Below, piece by piece: positions 55,602 to 64,000 of a DNA stretch of 64,000 nt; positions within the stretch are counted from its first letter, which is position 1, and each line of letters begins with the position of its first letter. The DNA is from an uncultured Woeseiaceae bacterium (GTDB taxonomy: Bacteria; Pseudomonadota; Gammaproteobacteria; Steroidobacterales; Woeseiaceae). The position numbers and the translations under genes are program-made. The notes under the pieces were generated by a model that saw only the letters and a program-made list of their open reading frames with translations, made no database searches and was not told where the DNA came from. The stretch lies in assembly GCA_947258565.1 (NCBI GenBank), contig CAMYJB010000006.1, forward strand, positions 1-64,000, given 5' to 3'.

Positions 55602-57374
55602 ATGCAAACGATGAAACTTATCACGACCCTCCTGATGCTGACGTTGGTGGCTGGTTGCGCCGAGGAACCCGGCGAGCCCGCTACGCCAGAGGACGCCATG
55701 CCGGAGGATGCCAGCCTGATTCTGATAAACGCCCGCGTATACACGCTCAACTGGGACGAGCCGGAGCTGGATGGCACCGTGATGCCCGGTGCGCCGCGCG
55801 ACGCGGGTGGCTGGTACCCGGATGCCCAGGCCATCGTCATCCGCGGTGGCGAGATCCTGTTCGTCGGCAGCAGCGTCGACGCAATGCAGTTCCAGGGCGA
55901 TTCGACCCAGGTCATCAATCTCGCTGGCGGCACCGTGATTCCCGGCCTGGTGGATTCGCACACGCACGTCTTCGGCCTGGGGGCGCTGCTGGACCAGGTC
56001 AACCTGGTCGGCGTCGAGACCGAGGAAGAGGCCGTCGAACGGATCGTCGAACGTGCGAAGTCCTTACCGAAAGGCGAATGGATCGTCGGCCGCGGCTGGG
56101 ACGAAGGCGCCTGGGCGAATCGCTATCCCGACAAAGCGCTGCTGACGGCGAAGGTACCCGACCACCCGGTCTTCATGGACAGCCTGCACGGCTTCGCCGG
56201 CTGGGGTAACCAGATGGCGCTCGATGAGGCCGGCATCACTGCGGAATCGATCGTGCCGGTCGGCGGCGAGATGCGCCTGGGGACCGACGGTGAACCCAAC
56301 GGGCTGTTCCTCAACGAGGCAGTCCAGATGCTGAGTTCCGCCGTCCCGGAGCCGTCGCGGGAGACACTGGCGAAACACGTCCTGCTGGGCCTCAGGCAGA
56401 TGGCGGCGGACGGCTACACCGCGGTACACGAAGCGGGCCTCGATTCACGACAGATGAGCGTTCTCGAGGAACTCGAAGCGGCGGACAAGTTACCGGTACG
56501 TGTCTACGCCATGCTGTCACTGCGTGACGAAGAACTGATTCGCGAATGGATCGGCAAAGGCCCGGACACCGATGCCGACAGCATGCTCGTTACGCGCACG
56601 GTAAAGGCCTATTACGATGGCGCGCTGGGTTCACGTGGCGCGCGCCTTCTTTACGACTACGCGGACAAGCCAGGTCACCGCGGTGTCAGCGGCGACGATT
56701 ACGGCTTCAATGAAGCGCTCAATGCTGAAGCGATGAAAGCCGGGTTCCAGATTGCGATTCACGCTATCGGCGATGCGGGCAATCGCGAAGCGCTCGAGAT
56801 CCTCGAGGCCGTGTTCGAGGAAGACCCCGCGACCGCGGCCAACCGGCATCGCATCGAACATGCGCAGGTCATCACTCCCGCGGATATCCCGCGCCTGGGC
56901 CGGTTGGGCATCATTGCTTCGATGGAGCCGCCGCACGCGATGGAAGACAAGGCGTGGGCAGAGGAACGCCTCGGGCCGGAGCGGATCCTCGGCGCCTACG
57001 CCTGGCGATCGCTACGGGAGACAGACGCCCGCCTGACTTTCAATTCCGACAACCCCGGGTCGGACCACAATATCTTTTACGGCCTGCACGCGGCGATCAC
57101 CCGGCAGGACAAGGATGGGCAACCCGAGGGTGGCTGGTACCCGGACCAGAGAATGACCGTCGAAGAGGCTGTGCGCGCTTACACGGCGTGGTCCGCCTAC
57201 GCGAGTTTTCGGGAAGACGAAACCGGCATCATCGAGCCCGGCCGGTGGGCAGACCTGACCGTCATGAATATCGATCCGTTCGTGGTCGCCGGGCAAGGTC
57301 CCGGCCGACTCCTGGACGCGCAGATCCTCATGACCATCGTCGGCGGTAAGGTCGCCCACAAAAGGGGACAGTGA
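55602..57374 (+). CDS. Lipoprotein amidohydrolase (YtcJ-like)
   Basis: 590 residues. Lipobox LTLVAGCAEE (Cys about residue 18) makes this a lipoprotein. The amidohydrolase fold has VIPGLVDSHTHVFGLGALLD (metal HXH), then IAIHAIGDAGNREALEI, NRHRIEHAQVITP, and the late NSDNPGSDHNIFYGLHAA region with the metal-binding Asp. This is the Amidohydro_3 group, whose known members hydrolyse N-acyl amines or imides. The start may be ATG 55602 or 55611. Its last residues KRGQ and stop come from the palindromic repeat, so the C-terminus is repeat-made. Confidence 0.9.
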   Translation: MQTMKLITTLLMLTLVAGCAEEPGEPATPEDAMPEDASLILINARVYTLNWDEPELDGTVMPGAPRDAGGWYPDAQAIVIRGGEILFVGSSVDAMQFQGDSTQVINLAGGTVIPGLVDSHTHVFGLGALLDQVNLVGVETEEEAVERIVERAKSLPKGEWIVGRGWDEGAWANRYPDKALLTAKVPDHPVFMDSLHGFAGWGNQMALDEAGITAESIVPVGGEMRLGTDGEPNGLFLNEAVQMLSSAVPEPSRETLAKHVLLGLRQMAADGYTAVHEAGLDSRQMSVLEELEAADKLPVRVYAMLSLRDEELIREWIGKGPDTDADSMLVTRTVKAYYDGALGSRGARLLYDYADKPGHRGVSGDDYGFNEALNAEAMKAGFQIAIHAIGDAGNREALEILEAVFEEDPATAANRHRIEHAQVITPADIPRLGRLGIIASMEPPHAMEDKAWAEERLGPERILGAYAWRSLRETDARLTFNSDNPGSDHNIFYGLHAAITRQDKDGQPEGGWYPDQRMTVEEAVRAYTAWSAYASFREDETGIIEPGRWADLTVMNIDPFVVAGQGPGRLLDAQILMTIVGGKVAHKRGQ

Positions 57375-57426
57375 CTTTAAGTGCCAGGCGAAGTCCGCCT
57401 TGCCTGGCACTTAAAGTCACTGTCCC
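57365..57426. repeat. Palindromic repeat, full copy C
   Basis: Two 25-bp perfect arms: the left arm at 57365-57389 (GGGACAGTGACTTTAAGTGC then CAGGC) and the right arm at 57402-57426, with a 12-base loop. The stop of the amidohydrolase gene lies in the left arm. The far end of the repeat is followed by TTTTTG, so it is also terminator-like for the plus strand. Confidence 0.9.
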
Positions 57427-57435
57427 TTTTTGTGC

Positions 57436-57708
57436 CTAGTAGTAGATCTGGGTCGTAGTGCCGCAAAGGGCCAGTTCGGGATGCCAGTCGGGAATCGCCT
57501 GTGACGCTCGCACCATGTCGATCAGGACGAGTTTGGCGAGGTTGACCACGGCCTGGCCACGATCGCCGCCGAGAACCGCGAGATCGGCGGACGATTCCTT
57601 CATGCCATAAGCCGTCACGACGAGCTTGTCGTCGCGAAAATAATACGCGCCCCGGAAGCGCTCATTGCCGAGATGCACTGAAACGATGCCGTCGGGTAAA
57701 TTGATCAT
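57436..57708 (-). CDS. Small hypothetical protein (90 aa)
   Basis: 90 residues, no signal peptide, acidic-neutral, with INLPDGIVSVHLGNERFRGA at the start and WHPELALCGTTTQIYY at the end. The frame is open to 57948, but the part upstream of ATG 57708 is Arg-rich and not protein-like. Function unknown. It ends 10 bp beyond the palindromic repeat, convergent with the amidohydrolase gene. Confidence 0.62.
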   Translation of the reverse strand: MINLPDGIVSVHLGNERFRGAYYFRDDKLVVTAYGMKESSADLAVLGGDRGQAVVNLAKLVLIDMVRASQAIPDWHPELALCGTTTQIYY

Positions 57709-57940
57709 GCCGTTCGGTCTGCCTGCGCGTGTAGTAACTCGAATTATCCGCAGTACCGGCGTCGGTGGGTGGCGAGTGTGACATAAGCGGGCGCCCGCGC
57801 GGCAGGACAGATGGGACAAACGCCTGTCAAATATGGGATTTTTAGCCCCTGTACTTGCAGATGCGCGTTCCGGCACCATTCTTAAAGGGCAAAGTGTCAT
57901 AACGATCGGCAACGAAAAAATCGTTTGCGAGAGATAGCCG

Positions 57941-60451
57941 TTGACCACGCTGCTGGACGCCTACGACGCGCTGGTCCTGAAACGACCTGCAATTACGCTG
58001 ATCGTTATCGCTCTCGTAGTAGCGTTTTTTGCGTATCACGCCCCGGCATTCAGGCTCGACGCTTCTGCGGATTCCCTGGTGCTCGAAAATGACGAGGCAC
58101 TGAAATACTACCGTTCGATCCGCGCGCGTTACGGCTCGGACGACTACCTGATCGTCACGTACACACCGAATCAGGACCTTTTCGGTCAGGCCGTCCTGGC
58201 CGATCTAAAGGCATTGCGCGACCAGATCGCGGCCATGGACCAGGTCGAGTCCGTGATCAGCCTGCTGGACGTACCGCTCATCCAGAGCCCGCCGATCAGC
58301 CTCACCGAACTGAGTGAGGAAATACCGACGCTCGAGAGCCCGCGAACCGACAAGGCGCTGGCGCGGCAGGAAGTTCTCGGGAGCCCGATGTATCGCAACC
58401 TGATCGTCAGCCCGAATGGAGAAACCACGGCGCTGCAGGTCAACTTCCGTCGCGACGAAAACTGGCACCGGTTGCTGCAGCAACGAAATGAATTGCGTGA
58501 AAAGGACCTGCACAGTGAACTCTCTCCGGAGGAGCAGGAGACGCTCGACGCGGTATCGGCACAGTTCGATGCCCATAGCCTGATACTGCGGGATCAGCAG
58601 AGCCAGAATATCGCCGAGATCCGGGGCATTATCGATCGCCATCGCGATAAAGCTGAACTGCATCTCGGCGGAGTGCCAATGATCGTGTCGGACTCGATCG
58701 ACTTCATCCGGCGTGATCTGCTTACGTTCGGCATAGGCGTGCTGTGTTTCCTGATCGCGATCCTGGCCGTGGCATTCCGCAAGCCGCGCTGGGTCATCCT
58801 GCCCATGTTGGCGTGCGGGGCGGCCGGCGTCATCGTGGTCGGCTTCCTCGGGCTCGTGGACTGGCCAGTGACGGTCGTCTCGTCCAATTTCATGTCGTTG
58901 CTGCTGATCCTGACGCTGTCTCTCGCGATCCACCTCATTGTCCGCTACCGCGAACTGCATGAGGCATCGCCCGATGCCGGGCAGGAGGTGCTGGTCAGGG
59001 AAATGGTCCGTGCCAAAACCGTGCCGTGCCTGTATACCGCGATCACGACGATGGTGGCGTTCGGGTCTTTGCTGGTTAGCGGGATCCGACCGGTGATCGA
59101 CTTCGGCTGGATGATGGCTACCGGCATCGTGGTTGCTTTCCTCGTGGTCTTCAGCCTGATACCCGCCGCCCTGATGTTCCTGAACCCGGGCAAACCTCAC
59201 CGGCGCAGGGACCTGACCGACAAGATCACGCGATTTTTCGCGAGGCTCATCCGGTCCCACGGCGCTGCCATCCTGACGGCTTCGACTGCGCTGGCCGTGC
59301 TCAGCATCGCGGGTATGGGTTTTCTCACAGTCGAGAACCGCTTTATCGACTACTTCAAGGAATCGACGGAGATCTACCGCGGCATGGAAATCATCGATCG
59401 GGAGCTCGGCGGCACGACCCCGCTGGACGTCGTCGTCGATGCCCCGGCGGAGTTCTTCGAGCAACAGGAGGACATCTGGGACGACCCGCTGCTCGCTGAA
59501 TTCGGGATGGACGAAGCAGAAAGTGGCGGCATCACCGCGAGCAGCTACTGGTTCAATACCGGCAGGTTGCCGGACGTATCCAATACGCACCGGTACCTGG
59601 ATTCGCTGCCGCAAACCGGCAAGGTACTGTCCATCGATACCGCCGTAGAAATGTTGAGACAGATCGAGGAGGAGATCCTATCGGACAACTTCGAACTATC
59701 CGTGCTCTACAACAAACTGCCGGACGAGATCAGGGAGATCCTGCTTCGCCCGTACATGTCCGAAGACGGTAACCAGGTCCGTTTCGCCATACGTGTCTTC
59801 GAGTCCGACCCTACGCTGCAGCGCGAGGCCCTGATGCGGAATATCCGTCAGCAGTTGACCGACGAATTCGGTTATGACGAAAACCAGGTGCACCTGTCCG
59901 GAATGCTGGTGCTGTACAACAACATGCTGCAGAGCCTGTTCCGCTCGCAAATACTGACCATCGGCGTGGTGTTCCTCGCCATCCTGTTCATGTTTGCGCT
60001 CCTGTTTCGAAACACCAGAATGGCCGGGATCGCGATCGTCCCCAACATCTTCGCGGCATCACTCGTGCTCGGCCTGATGGGTTGGCTCGGCGTCTCGCTC
60101 GACCTCATGACTATCACCATTGCCGCGATCAGTATCGGCATCGCGGTGGACGATACGATCCACTACGTGCACAGGTTTACCCGGGAATTTGGCGAGGATC
60201 ACGACTACTGGGCAGCAGTGAACCGTTGTCATGCCAGCATCGGCCGCGCCATGTATTACACGTCGATTACGGTGACGCTGGGCTTTTCCATCCTGGCGCT
60301 CTCGGAATTCGTTCCGACCATTCATTTCGGCTTGCTGACGGGTTTCGCCATGCTGATCGCCTTGCTGGCCAATCTGACGCTGCTGCCGTTGCTCATCGAG
60401 CGCTTGAAACCCCTTGGACCGGAGGGGGAGCACCCAATTAGGGGACAGTGA
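57941..60451 (+). CDS. MMPL/RND superfamily exporter
   Basis: 836-residue inner-membrane transporter of the RND superfamily MMPL branch (hydrophobe exporters). Two SSD-like membrane halves, each with a porter domain; conserved Asp pair in SIGIAVDDTIHYVHRFTREF, and IGVLCFLIAILAVAFRKPRW and the segment LLILTLSLAIHLIVRYRELH in the first half. The TTG start at 57941 has GAGAG upstream. Cargo could be lipids, sterols or hopanoids as for related proteins; not decidable here. The last residues IRGQ and the stop come from the palindromic repeat at 60436. It is convergent with the formate dehydrogenase operon. Confidence 0.9.
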   Translation: MTTLLDAYDALVLKRPAITLIVIALVVAFFAYHAPAFRLDASADSLVLENDEALKYYRSIRARYGSDDYLIVTYTPNQDLFGQAVLADLKALRDQIAAMDQVESVISLLDVPLIQSPPISLTELSEEIPTLESPRTDKALARQEVLGSPMYRNLIVSPNGETTALQVNFRRDENWHRLLQQRNELREKDLHSELSPEEQETLDAVSAQFDAHSLILRDQQSQNIAEIRGIIDRHRDKAELHLGGVPMIVSDSIDFIRRDLLTFGIGVLCFLIAILAVAFRKPRWVILPMLACGAAGVIVVGFLGLVDWPVTVVSSNFMSLLLILTLSLAIHLIVRYRELHEASPDAGQEVLVREMVRAKTVPCLYTAITTMVAFGSLLVSGIRPVIDFGWMMATGIVVAFLVVFSLIPAALMFLNPGKPHRRRDLTDKITRFFARLIRSHGAAILTASTALAVLSIAGMGFLTVENRFIDYFKESTEIYRGMEIIDRELGGTTPLDVVVDAPAEFFEQQEDIWDDPLLAEFGMDEAESGGITASSYWFNTGRLPDVSNTHRYLDSLPQTGKVLSIDTAVEMLRQIEEEILSDNFELSVLYNKLPDEIREILLRPYMSEDGNQVRFAIRVFESDPTLQREALMRNIRQQLTDEFGYDENQVHLSGMLVLYNNMLQSLFRSQILTIGVVFLAILFMFALLFRNTRMAGIAIVPNIFAASLVLGLMGWLGVSLDLMTITIAAISIGIAVDDTIHYVHRFTREFGEDHDYWAAVNRCHASIGRAMYYTSITVTLGFSILALSEFVPTIHFGLLTGFAMLIALLANLTLLPLLIERLKPLGPEGEHPIRGQ

Positions 60452-60509
60452 CTTTAAGTGCCAGGCGAAGTCCGGCTCGCCTGGCACTTAAAGTCACTGT
60501 CCCCTAATT
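60436..60509. repeat. Palindromic repeat, longest copy D, spanning convergent stops
   Basis: Perfect 33-bp arms (60436-60468 and 60477-60509) with an 8-base loop (AGTCCGGC). It contains the stop of the plus-strand MMPL gene (TGA 60449-60451) and, on the other strand, the last Asn codon and TAG stop of the formate dehydrogenase gene (60504-60509). The strongest hairpin of the window and probably a bidirectional terminator. Confidence 0.92.
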
Positions 60510-63254
60510 CGGTGGTTCAACACGCGCGGCACAGAATTTGAACTCGGGAATCTTGCCGTAGGGATCCAGCTCCGGGTTCGTCAGCAGATTCGCAGCTGCT
60601 TCCGTGTAGCAGAACGGGATGAACACCATGCCTTCCGGCACCTCGTGGTCGAGCCGCACGCGCAGGGTTATCGCACCGCGGCGCGTAGACACCCGGACGA
60701 AATCCCCTGGCGCCACCTGTAGCCGCTCTAGATCACGACGTGACAGGGACGCCACGGCCTCCGGCTCGAGCTCGTCCAGTTTTTCTGCGCGCCGCGTCAT
60801 CGCGCCGGTATGCCAGTGCTCCAGCATGCGCCCTGTGGTCAGGATCATCGGGTACTCGTCGTCTGGCAGCTCGTTCGGCGGCGATAGCTCCGTCGGGACG
60901 ATCCGCCCGCGCCCGTTCCTTGTTGGAAATCCGTCACCGAAGAGAATGTCGTTGCCTGGCTTGTCGGGCGCATCACAGGGGTAGGTCACCGCATCCTCGC
61001 GCTCCAACCGCTCCCAGCTGATGTTGGCGAGCGACGGCATGATCTCCGTCATCTCGGCGAAGACATCGCGCGGATGGCTGTAGTTCCAGTCGAGCCCGAT
61101 GCGCCGCGCGATCTCCTGCGTGATCCACCAGTCCTGGCGCGCGTCACCCGGCAGCGGCACGACTTCGCGGCCGAGCTGCACCTGCCGGTTGGTGTTGGTG
61201 AACGTACCGGTTTTCTCCGGGTGCGCTGAGGCCGGGAGCACCACGTCCGCCTGCCACGCCGTTTCGGTCAGGAAGATATCCTGCACCACCAGGTGTTCCA
61301 GCTTCGCAAGAGCCGCACGCGCGTGTGCCTGGTCGGGGTCCGACATCGCGGGGTTCTCGCCGAGGATGTACATGGCCTTGATCGTGCCGGCGTGGATCGC
61401 ATTCACGATCTCGACGACGGTGAGGCCGCCTTTCGGATCCAGTTCCGTCCCCCAAAACTCCTCGTACCGCTGCCGGTTGCCGTCGTCCTCCACCAGCTTG
61501 TAGTCGGGGAAAAACATCGGGATCAGCCCGGCGTCCGACGCACCCTGCACGTTGTTCTGCCCGCGCAGCGGATGCAGCCCGGTTCCCGGCCTGCCCACCT
61601 GCCCGGTAATCAGCGCGAGCGCGATGAGCCCGCGGGCGTTGTCCGTGCCGTGCACCGACTGCGAGATCCCCATGCCCCAGAAGATGATCGAGTTCGCCGA
61701 GGTCGCATACAGGCGCGCGACTTCACGAATCGTCTGCGCATCGATACCGCACACCTCCGCCATCTTCTCCGGCGGGAACGCGCTGACCCGCCCGGCGAGT
61801 TCATCGAAGCCCTCGGCGCGCGATTGCAGGTATTGCCGGTCATAGATTTCTTCCTCGACGATCGTGTGGATCATCGCGTTCAGCAGCGCCACGTCCGTGC
61901 CGGCTTTGAACTGCAGGTTGTAGGTCGCGTGACGGCCGAGCTCCTGCCCGCGCGGATCGGCGACGATGAGCTTCGCGCCCTGCTTCGCCCTGTTCTTCAG
62001 ATAGGTGGCCGCGACGGGATGGTTCTGTTCCGGGCGTGCGCCGATCACGATGATGCAGTCCGCGTCATCTGCCGCGTTGAATGGCGCGGTGACCGCGCCC
62101 GAGCCGATGCCCTCCATCAGCGCCGCAACCGACGATGCATGACATAGCCGCGTGCAGTGATCGACATTGTTGGTACCGAAGCCGGTCCGCACCAGCTTCT
62201 GGAAGAGATACGCCTCTTCGTTCGAGCCCTTCGCCGAACCGAAACCCGCAAGCCCTGACGGGCCGTTCTCGGCCAGCGCCGTCTTCAGGCCCGACGCGGC
62301 TGTGTCCAGCGCCTCTTCCCAGCTCGCTTCACGGAAGTGCGTCCACGGCTTCGCCGGATCGATTTTCAACGCACCATCCTTGGGTGCGTCGTCGCGGCGG
62401 ATCATCGGCCTGGTCAGGCGGTGTGGATGGGTAATGTAGTCGAAGCCGAAGCGGCCTTTCACGCACAGGCGCTGTTCGTTTGCCGGGCCGTTGCGCCCGT
62501 CGACATAGAGGATCTTGTCATCCCTGACGTGCACCCGGGTCTGGCAACCGACGCCGCAATAGGGGCACAGGGTATCGACGTGGCGGTCTTCAAATTGGCG
62601 ACGCGCGCCGGCCTCATCCAGCAGATTCGATTCCATCAGTGCGCCGGTCGGGCAGGCCTGCACGCATTCGCCGCAGGCCACGCAGGTCGAGTCCCCCATC
62701 GGGTCGTCGAAGTCGAATACGATCTTCGACCCGTGACCGCGATGCGCCATGCCGATGACGTCGTTCACCTGCACCTCGCGGCAGGCGCGAACGCAGAGAT
62801 TGCAGTGAATACAGGCATCCAGGTTGACGGCGATTGCGACGTGGCTGGCATCGCTGGCGATTTTCTGCCGGGCGGGTAAGCGGCTTTCCGATATGCCCAT
62901 CGCATCTGCCCAGGCCCAGAACTTCGACTGCGGGTCGGGCGCAGTCTCGCGCGGCGGCTGGTCGGCGACCAGCATCTCCATGACCATGCGGCGGGCGTTC
63001 TTCGCCTCTTCCGAGGCCGTGTTGACGACCATGTCGCGCGCGGGTTTACGGATGCAGGACGCGGCGAGCACGCGCTCCCCCTTGATCTCGACCATGCAGG
63101 CGCGACAGTTGCCGTCGGCCCGGTAACCCGGCTCGGGCGCGTAACAAAGATGCGGTATCTCGTTTCCCTGCCGCTGCGCCACCTGCCAGATCGTTTCGTC
63201 GGGCAGGGCCTCGACCTGCTTGCCGTCGAGGGTGAAGGTTATAGTCCCGGTCAC
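60504..63254 (-). CDS. fdsA: NAD-dependent formate dehydrogenase alpha subunit (molybdenum/tungsten, FdsA/FdhF type)
   Basis: Oxidises formate to CO2, electrons passing along clusters to the NAD-binding beta subunit. 916 residues. N-terminal [2Fe-2S] ferredoxin-like domain (CYAP...GNCRACMVE...SC, Cys37, 50, 53, 67), NuoG-type His-Cys cluster region (about 100-145), two [4Fe-4S] sets CIHCNLCVRAC and CVACGECVQAC, then Cys230, Cys233, Cys237 and Cys264 near the molybdopterin. The catalytic Cys371 lies in HCTRLCHASSV, so the enzyme is Cys- rather than Sec-type. GTG 63254 overlaps the fdsB stop (GTGA). No fdsC/fdsD chaperone gene follows; the palindrome and a convergent gene do. Confidence 0.95.
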   Translation of the reverse strand: MTGTITFTLDGKQVEALPDETIWQVAQRQGNEIPHLCYAPEPGYRADGNCRACMVEIKGERVLAASCIRKPARDMVVNTASEEAKNARRMVMEMLVADQPPRETAPDPQSKFWAWADAMGISESRLPARQKIASDASHVAIAVNLDACIHCNLCVRACREVQVNDVIGMAHRGHGSKIVFDFDDPMGDSTCVACGECVQACPTGALMESNLLDEAGARRQFEDRHVDTLCPYCGVGCQTRVHVRDDKILYVDGRNGPANEQRLCVKGRFGFDYITHPHRLTRPMIRRDDAPKDGALKIDPAKPWTHFREASWEEALDTAASGLKTALAENGPSGLAGFGSAKGSNEEAYLFQKLVRTGFGTNNVDHCTRLCHASSVAALMEGIGSGAVTAPFNAADDADCIIVIGARPEQNHPVAATYLKNRAKQGAKLIVADPRGQELGRHATYNLQFKAGTDVALLNAMIHTIVEEEIYDRQYLQSRAEGFDELAGRVSAFPPEKMAEVCGIDAQTIREVARLYATSANSIIFWGMGISQSVHGTDNARGLIALALITGQVGRPGTGLHPLRGQNNVQGASDAGLIPMFFPDYKLVEDDGNRQRYEEFWGTELDPKGGLTVVEIVNAIHAGTIKAMYILGENPAMSDPDQAHARAALAKLEHLVVQDIFLTETAWQADVVLPASAHPEKTGTFTNTNRQVQLGREVVPLPGDARQDWWITQEIARRIGLDWNYSHPRDVFAEMTEIMPSLANISWERLEREDAVTYPCDAPDKPGNDILFGDGFPTRNGRGRIVPTELSPPNELPDDEYPMILTTGRMLEHWHTGAMTRRAEKLDELEPEAVASLSRRDLERLQVAPGDFVRVSTRRGAITLRVRLDHEVPEGMVFIPFCYTEAAANLLTNPELDPYGKIPEFKFCAARVEPPN

Positions 63255-64000
63255 GGCAGCTCCTCTGGAAAATACTTAATGAGACACAGCAGCGGGTTCG
63301 GCGCAGCCTGCCCCAGCCCGCAGATCGAGGCCGAGGCCATAGTGGCACTGAGTTCGACCAGCAGTTCCTTGTCCCAGGTCTGCTCCGACATCAGCTTCAC
63401 GGCCTTCTCGGTGCCAACACGGCAGGGTGTGCACTGGCCGCAGCTCTCATCCTCGAAAAACCGCATGAGGTTGAGCGCCGCCTCCCGGATGCTGTCCTTG
63501 TCGGACAGCACGACCACTGCCGCCGAGCCGATGAAGCCGCCATGTTCTTCGAGAGTATCGAAGTCGAGCGGGATATCCGCCATGCTGGCGGGCAATATGC
63601 CGCCCGATGCGCCGCCCGGCAAGTAGGCTTTGAAGCTGTGCCCGTCCGCCATGCCGTCACAATACTCGTCGATGAGTTCCTGCGCGGTGATGCCGGCGGG
63701 CGCAAATTTCACGCCGGGTTGTTTCACTCTCCCCGAAACGGAGAAGCTGCGTCTTCCCTGGCGCCCGTTGCGGCCTTCACCGGAGAACCAGGCAGGGCCC
63801 CGCTCGAGAATGTCACGCACCCAGTAAAGCGTCTCGACGTTATGCACGAGCGTCGGTCGTCCGAACAAGCCCACCTGGCTCGGGTAAGGGGGCTTGTGGC
63901 GGGGCAGGCCGCGTTTGCCCTCGATGCTCTCCAGCATCGCCGACTCTTCACCACAGATGTAGGCACCTGCACCACGGCGAAGGTAAATCGCCTGGTCGCC
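63251..64000 (-). CDS. fdsB: NAD-dependent formate dehydrogenase beta subunit (NuoF-like), 5' end cut by the window
   Basis: C-terminal 250 codons (249 residues) of a NuoF-like flavin/NAD subunit that passes electrons from FdsA to NAD. The frame continues to base 64000. GAGAYICGEESAM, next to the FMN site, is at the edge; FSVSGRVKQPG, LPGGASGGILPA and SCGQCTPCRVGTEKA (three of the four N3 cluster Cys) with SICGLGQAAPNP (fourth Cys) follow. The N-terminal half lies outside the window. It overlaps fdsA by four bases (GTGA), the typical fdsB-fdsA order; a NuoE-like fdsG would be further upstream, outside. Confidence 0.93.
   Translation of the reverse strand, partial: GDQAIYLRRGAGAYICGEESAMLESIEGKRGLPRHKPPYPSQVGLFGRPTLVHNVETLYWVRDILERGPAWFSGEGRNGRQGRRSFSVSGRVKQPGVKFAPAGITAQELIDEYCDGMADGHSFKAYLPGGASGGILPASMADIPLDFDTLEEHGGFIGSAAVVVLSDKDSIREAALNLMRFFEDESCGQCTPCRVGTEKAVKLMSEQTWDKELLVELSATMASASICGLGQAAPNPLLCLIKYFPEELP

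Noticed and set aside
58205..59614. A 469-codon minus-strand open frame inside the MMPL exporter gene
   Set aside because: Antisense shadow; the plus-strand gene has clear RND helices and the minus-strand translation has no recognisable domain.
41663..60509. The dispersed palindromes as a CRISPR array
   Set aside because: Copies are kilobases apart, without regular spacers or cas genes; they are hairpin repeats at gene ends.

Overview
The window is high-GC (roughly 60%), densely coding bacterial DNA with a Gram-negative repertoire: RND pumps, lipoprotein signals, YqgE/AlgH, an OPT transporter and periplasmic cytochromes. The gene content suggests a free-living, respiratory, peptide-using gammaproteobacterium of the marine or sediment type (Woeseiales/Chromatiales-like). 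That placement is inference. I saw no rRNA, tRNA, CRISPR array, transposase or phage gene.

Layout. 1-5.4 kb: the 3' part of an AcrB-type RND pump, a secreted S9 peptidase and an Hsp20 gene with a sigma-32-like promoter and a hairpin terminator. 5.5-14.3 kb: a GT25-like glycosyltransferase divergent from an OPT transporter, a membrane DUF457-type protein, DUF3775, dodecin, a large lipoprotein with a zinc-ribbon gene, a YpfJ-like metallopeptidase, an alkyl-purine DNA glycosylase and a cytochrome c'-like lipoprotein. 14.5-24 kb: a membrane pseudokinase with a Calx-beta domain, a GH3 glucosidase with PA14 insert, two small unknowns, a tricorn-like S41 protease and a hotdog thioesterase.

24-36 kb is the energy-metabolism core. 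One minus-strand operon encodes an octahaem cytochrome, an NHL propeller, a second octahaem cytochrome and a TMTC-like membrane/TPR protein; a second TMTC-like gene diverges from it. A minus-strand CO dehydrogenase operon follows: cooF, cooS, cooC and a pyridine-nucleotide-disulfide-type flavoprotein. CooS keeps all C- and B-cluster ligands but has the CX2C type of D-cluster. The likely route for electrons from CO is CooS, CooF, flavoprotein, NAD(P); the nearby multihaem cytochromes are a possible alternative sink, which the sequence does not prove.

36-57 kb is mixed accessory metabolism: YqgE, a second S9 peptidase, a Tat-exported epimerase-like protein, a TGS GTPase, a CAP protein, a membrane thioredoxin, a CPBP protease, an enoyl-CoA hydratase-like protein, a DAO-type oxidase, a membrane diguanylate cyclase, a stand-alone sensor globin, a double-VOC lipoprotein followed by a 52-residue lipoprotein, an FG-GAP protein with one haem site, an alpha/beta hydrolase divergent from a MarR regulator across a double operator, a third TMTC-like protein and an amidohydrolase. 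57-64 kb holds an MMPL/RND exporter convergent with an NAD-dependent formate dehydrogenase operon (fdsB-fdsA, fdsB cut by the window edge). CO and formate oxidation therefore sit about 27 kb apart.

A dispersed palindromic repeat (core GGGGACAGTGACTTTAAGTG) occurs four times and supplies the stop codons of five genes, including both members of two convergent pairs.
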